Shown here: positions 41,215 to 49,063 of the stretch, one piece after another
Layout of the letters: each line of letters begins with the position of its first letter
How positions within the stretch are numbered: position 1 is the first letter of the stretch
Assembly (NCBI GenBank): GCA_964593585.1
Contig: CAZQIZ010000003.1
Span: 124,001 to 188,000, forward strand
From: JACQFV01 sp964593585
GTDB taxonomy: Bacteria; Zixibacteria; MSB-5A5; WJJR01
Direction: 5' to 3'
Length of the DNA: 64,000 bases
Program-made: the position numbers and the translations under genes
The notes under the pieces: model-generated
The model's input: the letters and a program-made list of their open reading frames with translations, nothing else
The model's database searches: none
Told to the model about the DNA's origin: nothing

Positions 41215-42251
41215 ACCGGCTCAACCTCCAACGGGCCAATCACGCGCACCCCCGACAGACCGCCAGTATGATCGCGATGAATCAGGACCGCCGCCGCATC
41301 CTGACGTCCATTCAACCAGCGCACCGCGTCGGTCAAGCCCATGATATAGAGCCCCGACGAAGTCGCGTCAGCCATCAGGCCGTCGTTGGCGAACACGGTC
41401 ACCGACAGGAGGTCGGAAGCGGACGGCGCGCCGCAGCGCGGGTCCATCAGATGCCCGTGACGGCACCCGGACGCATCGACACGATAAGTTTCATAAATGG
41501 CCGAAGTCGCGGCGGTACGGAAACGGTGCCGCACATTCAGCAGCGGCTCGGTGCGCCGGCCGCGCGGGTCGCGAATTGCGCATGTCCAGGGTTCGTCATC
41601 TTTCGCGGCGCGGAAGATGTCCCCGCCGCAGTTGGCGCGTGCCTCGACTGCTCCGGCGTGCAATCCCGCATTGGCGGCGGCTTCAGCAGCCACTCCCTTG
41701 GCCCAGCCGCCGGAATCGATGGCGAGGCGGGCCGATTCGCGCCGGATCACGCCACCACGCACATCGCATTCCACCGCCCGGTAATTCCAGTCGCGCTGAT
41801 CCGCCGGCGGGCAAATCACACCGGCGGACTCATCGCGAAATCCCCAACGCTTCATCAGGCGCTCAACGGTGGGATCAAACAGTCCCTCCAGCGCCGCGGA
41901 CCACCGCAGACTGCGGTCGATGGCATCCAGCATGACGGGATCATCGATGGCGACCGTCAGCGCGTCGGCGGCATTGAACCGCGACAGCGGGGTGCGCGCA
42001 TCGAAGACCGAGAAACTCCGGTCGATCCGACGGATGGCGTCGGCCATCGCCGACAACGCCGCTTCGCCGACTTCCGGCGAATCGGCCACCGCCTCCAGGT
42101 GATTCCATCCCCCCATCGCCCACAGGGGGCGACGGTAGGTGGCACGGCGCGGCGAACCCGCCCAGGCGGTCAACGCGCGCGGACAGGCGAGCGCGCCGGC
42201 GGCCAGAAGCCCCATGCTCAGAATACGGCGGCGGCTGATGTGTGTGGTCAT
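41211..42251 (-). CDS. apbE: FAD:protein FMN transferase ApbE
   Basis: 346 residues. The N-terminus is a twin-arginine signal (ISRRRILSMGLLAAGALACP), so the folded protein is exported by the Tat system. ApbE hydrolyses FAD and attaches FMN to Thr of target proteins. Family motifs include LFDPTVERLMKRWGF, LAIDSGGWAKGVAAEA, ARANCGGDIFRA, GHLMDPRCGAPSASDLLSVT and MADATSSGLYIMG. The last replaces the usual DALATA-type metal site with DATSSG, retaining the Asp. The target is almost surely the adjacent FMN-binding protein. Confidence 0.9.
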   Translation of the reverse strand: MTTHISRRRILSMGLLAAGALACPRALTAWAGSPRRATYRRPLWAMGGWNHLEAVADSPEVGEAALSAMADAIRRIDRSFSVFDARTPLSRFNAADALTVAIDDPVMLDAIDRSLRWSAALEGLFDPTVERLMKRWGFRDESAGVICPPADQRDWNYRAVECDVRGGVIRRESARLAIDSGGWAKGVAAEAAANAGLHAGAVEARANCGGDIFRAAKDDEPWTCAIRDPRGRRTEPLLNVRHRFRTAATSAIYETYRVDASGCRHGHLMDPRCGAPSASDLLSVTVFANDGLMADATSSGLYIMGLTDAVRWLNGRQDAAAVLIHRDHTGGLSGVRVIGPLEVEPV

Positions 42252-42279
42252 GGTCTCCTGTGGTGCGTTGATGATGATC

Positions 42280-43488
42280 CTAGAAATAAGTGGCCAGCGA
42301 GAGGCTGAACAGTTTCGCCGGCTTCGACCAGGTTTCCAGCCCCGCCTTGCGGCTCCAGTTCCAGCTATAGTCGACCTTGACCACCGTCATCTCCACCGGG
42401 CGGAAATTCAGTCCGAGGGTGGCCATCTGCTCATCGTCGCCGTCGCGGTCGGTGTCGTAATCGACACGGTCCCAACGAACCGCGCCGGTGAACACCGACT
42501 CGGGGTACCGGCGAATCGCGCCAAATCCAAAGTGGTAGCCGGCCTGTGCATACCAACCAATCTGCGACTCGGCGGTCGGGCTGCCATCCGGCACATCGGC
42601 CGAGACCAGCGCACCCTCACCGAGCAGTTGCAACGGGCCCCGTTGCAGATCGACATCGAGCGCCGCGATCGACAGCGACCGCTCTCCGGCGTTGTCGTAT
42701 TTGCCGAAGTGGCCCGACAGCCCCAGATCGACGCCCAACGCCGGCGAGACCGAGACGCGTCCGGTCAACGACTTGTTCTCGTTGTTGTCGGTCTTGTGCG
42801 AGCCGCGCCCGCCACGCACGCGCAGTTGCTGCTTGCTGTCGATGATCTTCTGATTGAATCCGTTGACCAGATAGAGTTCATACCCCACCACCCAATCTTG
42901 CGGATAGAAGGCGCCATAGATCCCCATGCCCGCCTCCGAAAGCGTCGTCGGCAACAGTTGGCGCGACACCGTCGGACGGTTGGTCAGATCATTGAGGGGC
43001 GAATCGTGATTGAGATTGAAGCGCCCAAGGGGTGTCAGCAGCAGCCCGGCGCGCACGTTCAACGCGTCGGCCAGCGTCCAATCCATAAAGGCGAATTCCA
43101 GTTTAATTTCGCCGTCGGTGGTCGAGTTGCTGATCTTGTCGATGTTGCCGTCGCCGTTGCTGTCGCTGCCGCTGGCCGAGCCGGAGCGGACAAAGCCGCC
43201 ATATTCGAACTCGATTTCCGCTGTCACATGGATGTAGTCGACCGGCTGGGCGTAGATGAATGGAATGAAACGGTGGGTGGTGAACGTCGAGGTCGAGTCG
43301 GTCATGAGCAGTTCGTGGTCCATGTAGCCGCCGAGGGCGATGCCGCCGTCAAAGTTCTTCAGGTAGGGCTTGTCCGTCACACCGCCGGGCACAACCGGAC
43401 GCGGCGGAGACGTTTGTCCCGCGCCGGGTGAGGCCAGCACAAGCGGCGACAGCGCGGTCAACAAGATGAGACAGTGGATACGGTTCAC
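42280..43488 (-). CDS. Outer-membrane porin-like protein of the DtxR-linked operon
   Basis: 402 residues from the GTG preceded by GGAGGTTGT. A signal peptide (VNRIHCLILLTALSPLVLAS) is followed by a predicted outer-membrane barrel with strands such as DYIHVTAEIEFEYGGFV and LNVRAGLLLTPLGRFNLNHD, ending in LFSLSLATYF with a terminal Phe. The pattern recalls porin-like proteins of the phosphate-selective or OprB/short-chain class, but no exact family is certain. A Ser/Asp/Gly-rich insert (SGSASGSDSNGDGNIDK) resembles a calcium-binding loop. It is the first gene of the flavin operon and sits behind a DtxR-type box, so metal-responsive expression is likely. Confidence 0.75.
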   Translation of the reverse strand: MNRIHCLILLTALSPLVLASPGAGQTSPPRPVVPGGVTDKPYLKNFDGGIALGGYMDHELLMTDSTSTFTTHRFIPFIYAQPVDYIHVTAEIEFEYGGFVRSGSASGSDSNGDGNIDKISNSTTDGEIKLEFAFMDWTLADALNVRAGLLLTPLGRFNLNHDSPLNDLTNRPTVSRQLLPTTLSEAGMGIYGAFYPQDWVVGYELYLVNGFNQKIIDSKQQLRVRGGRGSHKTDNNENKSLTGRVSVSPALGVDLGLSGHFGKYDNAGERSLSIAALDVDLQRGPLQLLGEGALVSADVPDGSPTAESQIGWYAQAGYHFGFGAIRRYPESVFTGAVRWDRVDYDTDRDGDDEQMATLGLNFRPVEMTVVKVDYSWNWSRKAGLETWSKPAKLFSLSLATYF

Positions 43489-43611
43489 ACAACCTCCAGC
43501 AAACGGTGATGGACCCGGCACATCGGGACGCAAGGTGGCCGCGCGCCGGGTCGGCGCGGCCGGCCGCCAGACACAACCGTCGCCCTGGGCGGCCGCGCCA
43601 GGCGTCGATTG

Positions 43612-43630
43612 TTAGGCATGCCTAACTTAA
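43612..43630. promoter_or_regulatory. DtxR-type operator upstream of the flavin/porin operon
   Basis: TTAGGCATGCCTAACTTAA matches the DtxR/IdeR box layout (TTAGGTTAGCCTAACCTAA) at most positions. It lies inside a perfect 16-base palindrome (43611-43626). On the minus strand it lies between weak -35 and -10 candidates (TCGACT, 17 bases, AACAAT), so a bound repressor would block the promoter of the porin-ApbE-FMN operon. The regulator gene is next door. Confidence 0.75.
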
Positions 43631-43651
43631 AGTCGAAAAAAGAGAGGGGAC

Positions 43652-44149
43652 TCATCGCTTGACCAGCTCGCAGGTCGATTCCAACTCGCAATCGCGGCAG
43701 CGCTCGCCGGCCAGCCGCAGCTCGAGATACTCATGGAAGTGCTCGATCATCCCGGAGATGTCCATCCGGCAGTGCTGCATGTAGTCGAGAAAGGCGGTGA
43801 GCCGCTGCAGTGTTTCCGGCCCCATGACATGCTCGATCTCGCAGGCGTCGCGGGCGGCGGTCCGCGGCGCAACCTGCAGCACATCGGTGAAGAAGCGCTG
43901 CAGGATCTCAAACCGCTGGTTGATCGCCTCGGCCGTGCGTCGTCCCCGCGCCGACAACTGCACCGCGCCATAGGATGGATGCAGGACCAGCCCCCGCGCC
44001 CGCAGCGACCGCAGCGCCTCCGACACCGACGGCATGGTCACCCCCAACGCCTCGGCGATCGCCTTGACCCGCACCGGCTGCCCGTCGGCCCCCAGACGCA
44101 GAATCGTCTTGAGGTACATCTCCATGTTCGATGACAGCGCCTTGGACAT
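43652..44149 (-). CDS. DtxR/MntR-family metal-dependent regulator
   Basis: 165 residues. The N-terminal winged helix-turn-helix (about 6-70) contains MEMYLKTILRLGADGQPVRV, then AIAEALGVTMPSVSEALRSL. The dimerisation domain has ARDACEIEHVMGPETLQRLT, with the usual metal-site Cys/Glu-His-Val pattern. An extra C-terminal stretch, ERCRDCELESTCELVKR, carries three cysteines and may bind metal. There is no SH3-like domain, as in MntR-type short regulators. Iron or manganese is the expected co-repressor. DtxR-type boxes occur upstream of this gene and of the next operon. Confidence 0.87.
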   Translation of the reverse strand: MSKALSSNMEMYLKTILRLGADGQPVRVKAIAEALGVTMPSVSEALRSLRARGLVLHPSYGAVQLSARGRRTAEAINQRFEILQRFFTDVLQVAPRTAARDACEIEHVMGPETLQRLTAFLDYMQHCRMDISGMIEHFHEYLELRLAGERCRDCELESTCELVKR

Positions 44150-44169
44150 GCGTCGCTCCCGCGGCGATG

Positions 44170-44198
44170 AGATTATTAGGGCGGCCTAACTTAGTCAA
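44170..44198 (-). promoter_or_regulatory. Promoter of the DtxR-family gene with the operator in its spacer
   Basis: On the minus strand TTGACT (44193-44198) and TAATCT (44170-44175) are separated by exactly 17 bases. The spacer and the edge of the -35 hold the DtxR-like box, so the regulator would block its own transcription. The start codon is about 20 bases downstream. Confidence 0.7.
44176..44194. promoter_or_regulatory. DtxR-type operator upstream of the regulator gene
   Basis: TTAGGGCGGCCTAACTTAG shares 16 of 19 positions with the box before the porin operon, and the CCTAACTTA right half is identical. Two such boxes within 600 bases, one before each transcription unit, support autoregulation plus control of the flavin operon. 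Confidence 0.75.
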
Positions 44199-44260
44199 GC
44201 GAATTCCCCGTCGCCGGTCAGGTTTTGACAGCCGCGGCGACGCGGACGGCTAAGGCGTTG

Positions 44261-45979
44261 TCAGGAGGGACGATCCAGCCCCACGATGCGGAAACGACTC
44301 TGCGCGGGATCCAGATACAAATAGACGCCGCAGGCCTTGGCCCCGGCGCGTCGTGGGGTAATGTCGAGACGGAAGACCCGCTCCCGGTCGGAGCCGGAGT
44401 TGGCCGCGACCGCCGCCAGGCGCGAACGGGCCGCGCCGTCGAGGGCCACGACCGGCGCCGATGCCACGCCTTCCTGCGATCCGATGCTGCCGGCCACACG
44501 GTCGAGAGACCAACGATATTCCAATGCGCCGCCGTCTCCCACCCCGTCGGCAATCACCCGATCGACAAACCGAAGCGTGACTGATTCGCCCGTGTCGTCG
44601 AGCGTGAACGCGTCCAGCGGAGAGGTCTTGGCGTAATAGTAAGCCAGAATCTTGTTCCGCCGCGCCCACAGGTGCTTGACCAAATACTCGGTCGCGGCCG
44701 AATCGCTGTACGCGGCCGTCTCGACACAGGCGCGCAGATCATCTTCGGTGAACTGCGACAGGATGCGGCAGGCCCAGAACGCGTCGGCGTGCGTCATGTT
44801 GTCGAACGCCGGATTGGCATGCAGCGGCTTCCACCCCGGCGGATCGAACAGGTCGCTTTCGAAATACCCGACCGCCGCAGGAATCCCGCGCGGATCGGCC
44901 TCTTCCCAAGTCCAGCGCCGCAGCCCCAGCGTTACCAACGACACCAGCGCCTGCTCGAGATCGAGAACATAGGCATACCCCTTGTAGGCCGACTTGGGTT
45001 CGTCGCCGTCGGATCCAAGGGTGGAGCCGAAGTCGATCAGGTAGTGACGGACAAACCGGCGCCCGTCCTCCTCGACCACGACATCCAGCGAGTTGTGATC
45101 CTTGGTGTCGAAGTGGTTCGTCAGCTGCGCGAAGATTTTCAGCCCGCGCAGTTCACGGCGATGCTCATGGGGCACGCGGTCGTTGGGATCGTCGCGGCGC
45201 ACACCCTGGTAGGAAAACGGTCCGATCGGAGTGCCCGGCAAGAGACGGCTGGCCACGGCGCGGATCGTGCCATCGGGACGGCGCGCCACTGTCGCCAGCA
45301 CCCGCTCCAGCTCCTCGCGCGTGAACGGATACTGCCGCCCCTTTGCGTCCCTGACCTTCAGTCCGTCGCGAATCACCAGTCGTGCCGGATCGAACGTGAC
45401 CAAGTAGTTCTCCGGGACATAGTAACCGAACGCATGGAAGAGTTTTGTGGAGACCATCTCCGCGCCGGTGGCCAACTCGGGATGCGCCGCCGGATCGAAC
45501 TTGAGAATGAAGGTCTCGCCCGCCGCATCCTTGATGAAGAATCCCGGCGTGACGCCCTCGGTTTTGGCGCGGGTGATCGTCCAGACGCCGGCGGTGTCCG
45601 GGCCGGCGATCCGATTGGGACCGCGCTGGAGCTCGTCCCGGCCCAGACGCGTACGGCCATGGCGATGGGTAAACCAACTCGAATTGGGAATTTCGCCGAA
45701 GACATCGGCGTTGACCGCCTCGTGCATCCGGCCGGTCAGCTTGCGGAACTGCCGCGGCAGATCCAGCGACTGCTCCAATAGATAGAAGGAACTCTGGCGC
45801 ACGGCATCCCAGTACAGACTGGGGTCGCGCTCGCGCGGATCGACGCTGATGTCCGCCCATTCCGGCGCGACCGTCGGCGGTTCCTGCAGACTCCACTCCG
45901 CCCGGGAGGCGCATCCCAGCACGGCGGCCGCCGCCACGGCGCCGACCATCCCGATCATCCATCGCCGCATGCGTCGCAT
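44261..45979 (-). CDS. Lipoprotein with apparent protein-kinase-like catalytic motifs
   Basis: 572 residues. A lipoprotein signal ends in AAAAVLGC (Cys23). I do not recognise a named family. The middle of the protein carries a series of motifs in kinase order: FILKFD (Lys160), GAEMVSTKLF (Glu174), NHFDTKDHN (His289, Asp291, Lys293, Asn296, i.e. HxDxKxxN) and LIDFGSTLG (Asp316, DFG). These match the VAIK lysine, helix-C glutamate, catalytic loop and DFG of eukaryote-like kinases, at spacings seen in atypical kinases such as HipA or FAM20-type. A C-terminal beta domain follows from about 455. The ATG at 45979 shares one base with the previous stop. How an exported kinase would get ATP is unclear. 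Confidence 0.7.
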   Translation of the reverse strand: MRRMRRWMIGMVGAVAAAAVLGCASRAEWSLQEPPTVAPEWADISVDPRERDPSLYWDAVRQSSFYLLEQSLDLPRQFRKLTGRMHEAVNADVFGEIPNSSWFTHRHGRTRLGRDELQRGPNRIAGPDTAGVWTITRAKTEGVTPGFFIKDAAGETFILKFDPAAHPELATGAEMVSTKLFHAFGYYVPENYLVTFDPARLVIRDGLKVRDAKGRQYPFTREELERVLATVARRPDGTIRAVASRLLPGTPIGPFSYQGVRRDDPNDRVPHEHRRELRGLKIFAQLTNHFDTKDHNSLDVVVEEDGRRFVRHYLIDFGSTLGSDGDEPKSAYKGYAYVLDLEQALVSLVTLGLRRWTWEEADPRGIPAAVGYFESDLFDPPGWKPLHANPAFDNMTHADAFWACRILSQFTEDDLRACVETAAYSDSAATEYLVKHLWARRNKILAYYYAKTSPLDAFTLDDTGESVTLRFVDRVIADGVGDGGALEYRWSLDRVAGSIGSQEGVASAPVVALDGAARSRLAAVAANSGSDRERVFRLDITPRRAGAKACGVYLYLDPAQSRFRIVGLDRPS

Positions 45980-47256
45980 CAGAAGGAGTCGCCGAAGTTG
46001 ATGTAGAATCCCCATTCGTCGGTGCCCTTGGCCACCAGAAGGGCCAGATGTCCGGCGTTGTTCCAGAATCGCAATCCGCCGCCGTACGACGATCGAAAAT
46101 TGGAGAATTCGAAGTCACGGAGCAGATCGTGGAAAACGCGGCCGTGGTCGGTCAGCAACAGCGCATCGATGCGCCGCCACAGCGGCCAGCGGTACTCCAG
46201 CGACAGGGCGGCATACCCCCGGTCGCGGAAACGCCCCGTCTTGTAGCCGCGCAGCAACTGCGACCCTCCCAGTTTCGCCAGATCATAGAAGGGCACACGC
46301 GTCTCGGCGTCCGGTTCGATATGCTCGGCGGCCAGGCGGACGCCGACCACCCGCTCGTGGAACAACTCGAAGAAGTGCGACACGTCGCCGTGCACACGCC
46401 AGAACCCGACCGCCGTGTCGGCGCGACCTTCCCCCATCGTGTACGTCACCGCCAAGGCGACGGTGCCGCCGCCCAACGGCGAGGACGGACGCTCGCGCCA
46501 ATCGCCGACCATTTGCGCGCCGACGTCATAGAGATCGAGCTGCTCGAAGAGGCCGTAGAGGTCCTGCCCGGCGAACCGCGCCGCAATCGAATCCCGATCA
46601 TGCGGGATGCGCTGCAGACGGCCGTCCTCCGGATCAATGCGCCGCCATCCGCCCGACAGCGTCACTTCGCCGCGCTTACCCAGCGCGCGGTACAGATGCA
46701 GCGCGGCGAACCCGCCGCGGAAACCGTAGTTGGATTGATCTTCACGCGAGGACTCCGGACCGATGCCATAGAAACGCTCGCGTGTATCGGCACGCCAGCC
46801 CCCATCGATGGCGGCGCCGTAAGCCGAGCCGCGGAGCCGGCGATCGCCGAGACGCGCCGCCACGAAGCGATAGGTGTTGGTCGAGTACGTGCCCCGGAGC
46901 GACAGCGGAAGATCGGATCCAAAGGCGCTCCGCGTGAAATAGGCCGCTCCCAGCGTCAACCCGGTGCGCGCTTTGTAACCCACCACCGGGTAGATGCCCC
47001 AGGGAATGTCGAAGGCGAACAGACGCTGGATGCGGTATGGCAGCGTCGATTCCTCAACCAGCACGACGGGACCGGAGACCGCGGCGCCAAGAACCCAGAA
47101 CGGCGCCTTCAGCGCCACCGACGGCACCGCGAGGATGTAGTCCATCGCGTCGCGCGGCGGCTTCTGAACGCCGCCGCTGGAGTCAGCGTCGCCGGCGCGC
47201 GCAATCCCGCACGACAGGAGCCAGACGACTCCGACAATGAGCTTCGCGGTTCGCAT
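45979..47256 (-). CDS. Omp85/BamA-like outer-membrane barrel protein
   Basis: 425 residues. A signal peptide (MRTAKLIVGVVWLLSCGIAR, cleavage near ARA) leads to a short linker and an outer-membrane barrel. There is no POTRA repeat. The barrel contains GGSQLLRGYKTGRFRDRGYA, the Omp85 signature ((L/V)RGY) in the inward loop, then AALSLEYRWPLW, and ends INFGDSF with a terminal Phe. POTRA-free Omp85-like proteins of this size are common, with unknown cargo. The stop overlaps the start of the kinase-like lipoprotein gene by one base, so the products probably act together at the outer membrane. Confidence 0.85.
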   Translation of the reverse strand: MRTAKLIVGVVWLLSCGIARAGDADSSGGVQKPPRDAMDYILAVPSVALKAPFWVLGAAVSGPVVLVEESTLPYRIQRLFAFDIPWGIYPVVGYKARTGLTLGAAYFTRSAFGSDLPLSLRGTYSTNTYRFVAARLGDRRLRGSAYGAAIDGGWRADTRERFYGIGPESSREDQSNYGFRGGFAALHLYRALGKRGEVTLSGGWRRIDPEDGRLQRIPHDRDSIAARFAGQDLYGLFEQLDLYDVGAQMVGDWRERPSSPLGGGTVALAVTYTMGEGRADTAVGFWRVHGDVSHFFELFHERVVGVRLAAEHIEPDAETRVPFYDLAKLGGSQLLRGYKTGRFRDRGYAALSLEYRWPLWRRIDALLLTDHGRVFHDLLRDFEFSNFRSSYGGGLRFWNNAGHLALLVAKGTDEWGFYINFGDSF

Positions 47257-47274
47257 CAGTGGTATCGGTCCAGA

Positions 47275-47766
47275 CTACTTGAACGCCCGCAACAGGTCAG
47301 CGTACAGCCCCTTCAAGTCCGAGGACGCCTGGTCCAGTTCGGCGACTTTGGCCTCCAGCCGCTTGAGCAGTTGCCGTTTTTCGATGGCGTTGCGGATCAC
47401 CAACCGCAAGTCCTCGTTCTCCCAGGGTTTCTCGATGTATTGATAGAGCCCGACATCGTTGATCGCCTTGATGGCGTTTTCCTTGTCAGCGTACCCGGTG
47501 AGCAGCACCCGGGTCGCCTGCGGCTGGATGTCCTTGGCGCGCAGAAAAAAGTCGATGCCGTTGAGATCCGGCATCAGGTAGTCGGAGATGATGACATCCA
47601 CCGGCCGCGCCTGCAGCGCGGTGAGCGCCTCCAGCGGCGAGGTGAACGCCAGCACCTCGTAGTCCGTCTCGAGGGTGAGAAAGTTCTTGATGCTCTGGAT
47701 GACCATCGGCTCGTCGTCGATGATCATGACCACTTGACGTTCGGGCTTGTCGTGTGCCGCCGGCAT
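47275..47766 (-). CDS. Response regulator with C-terminal coiled coil
   Basis: 163 residues: a receiver domain with IIDDEPMVI, phospho-acceptor Asp62 in IISDYLMPD, Thr in LLTGYADKE and Lys in EKPWEN. A short coiled coil follows (RQLLKRLEAKVAELDQASSD) with no output domain. The receiver is closely related to that of the PP2C regulator encoded next to it: both have LTGYADKE, a YQYxEKPW block and a VxRNAIExR segment. It may be a competing phosphate sink for the same kinase. Confidence 0.85.
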   Translation of the reverse strand: MPAAHDKPERQVVMIIDDEPMVIQSIKNFLTLETDYEVLAFTSPLEALTALQARPVDVIISDYLMPDLNGIDFFLRAKDIQPQATRVLLTGYADKENAIKAINDVGLYQYIEKPWENEDLRLVIRNAIEKRQLLKRLEAKVAELDQASSDLKGLYADLLRAFK

Positions 47767-47857
47767 GCGATAGATATCCTTCCCCGTTGCAGTTCTGAAA
47801 GTCGCGCGAAGATACCCCGGTTGCCGGTCGCTGTCAACCCGGCCCCGCGCGGCGACT

Positions 47858-49063
47858 TCACTCGTAGTCGATCAACAGCAGGTTCACGTCATCGGGCAGC
47901 GCGCGACCGCCGACCCCGCGCGCGCTCGCCAATCGTTCCAACAACTCCTCGCCGTCCAGATGGCGCAGTGAGTCCACCAATCCGACCAATTCGCGCGGGT
48001 CGAATGTCTCGCCCAGATCAATGCGGCTGTCGAGGAGTCCGTCGGTGTAAAGCAGGATACGGTCTCCCGGCCGCAGCCGGATGTCCTCCCGATCGACGCC
48101 GCGGTACAGCGAATCGGGCACCACCCCCAACGGCAGCCCGTTGAGCACCCACAGCCGCGTCGGCGCGCCGTTGTCGCGCGACATCAGGATCGGATGCGGC
48201 CCGCCCGCGGACGCCCCGGTCACTGCGCCGCTGGTCCCGTCGCCGTTCAGCACAAACGCCGTGACAAACTGGTGCCGCGGCATGAAGGCCGCCAGCCGTC
48301 GGTTCATCTCCGCCAGCATCTTGTCGCAGCACTGGCCGCGCTCCGAGGCCTCCCAGAACATCACCTTGACCAGCATCGTGCCCAGCGACGCCGGCACGCC
48401 GTGCCCGGCGACATCAGCCACGATCGCGTTGAATTGCCCGTCGCCTCTGACGGCGACATCGTAGTAGTCCCCTCCCAGAAGCCCGGTCGGGTAGTAGCGG
48501 TGGTAGAAGCGGAATCGTCCGTGGTCGGTCAGACGGCGCGGCAGGATCGACTGCTGGACCTGCTGCGCCAGCGCCAGTTCCTGCTCCCAGCGCTCGGCCG
48601 ATTGACGCAGCGATTCACGATCGCGCAGCGCCAAGTCGAGCTCCCGCAGTCGCTCGCCGAGATGCTGCTGCATCGTCCGGTGCTCGATCGCGTTGCGCAG
48701 AACCATCTTCAGATGATCGTTGTCCCACGGCTTCTCGAGATACTGGTAGAGATTCACCTCGTTGATCGCCGCGATCGCGCTCTCTTTGTCGGCGTAGCCG
48801 GTCAGGAGTATGCGGGGCACGTCGGGGGCGACCTTCGCCAACTCGCGGAAAAACTGAAGCCCGTCCATTTCGGGCATCAGGAAGTCGCTGATGGCGACAT
48901 CGACCGGCTCGCGCCGCGCTACCTCCAGCGCCCACACCGGGTCGTGATGCGAAAGCACCCGGTAATCCGTTTCCAGTTCGAGCAGATTGGCGATCGCGCT
49001 GGTGACGATTTCGTCGTCATCCACCAGCAGGATGGTCGGCGGCTTGGCGGCGGCGCTGCTCAT
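47858..49063 (-). CDS. Response regulator with PP2C-type (SpoIIE/RsbU) phosphatase output
   Basis: 401 residues. The N-terminal receiver has VDDDEIV, phospho-acceptor Asp in AISDFLMPE and EKPWDN. A coiled coil (about 130-175) links it to a SpoIIE-like phosphatase. This begins ELALAQQVQQSILPRRL and carries metal sites in GGDYYDV, VADVAGHGVPAS, LYTDGLLDS and DDVNLLLI. Such regulators dephosphorylate anti-anti-sigma factors or other Ser/Thr-phosphorylated partners. A kinase-like lipoprotein lies in the same run, but no STAS or anti-sigma gene is visible nearby. The start overlaps the stop of the PAS kinase gene (ATGA). Confidence 0.9.
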   Translation of the reverse strand: MSSAAAKPPTILLVDDDEIVTSAIANLLELETDYRVLSHHDPVWALEVARREPVDVAISDFLMPEMDGLQFFRELAKVAPDVPRILLTGYADKESAIAAINEVNLYQYLEKPWDNDHLKMVLRNAIEHRTMQQHLGERLRELDLALRDRESLRQSAERWEQELALAQQVQQSILPRRLTDHGRFRFYHRYYPTGLLGGDYYDVAVRGDGQFNAIVADVAGHGVPASLGTMLVKVMFWEASERGQCCDKMLAEMNRRLAAFMPRHQFVTAFVLNGDGTSGAVTGASAGGPHPILMSRDNGAPTRLWVLNGLPLGVVPDSLYRGVDREDIRLRPGDRILLYTDGLLDSRIDLGETFDPRELVGLVDSLRHLDGEELLERLASARGVGGRALPDDVNLLLIDYE

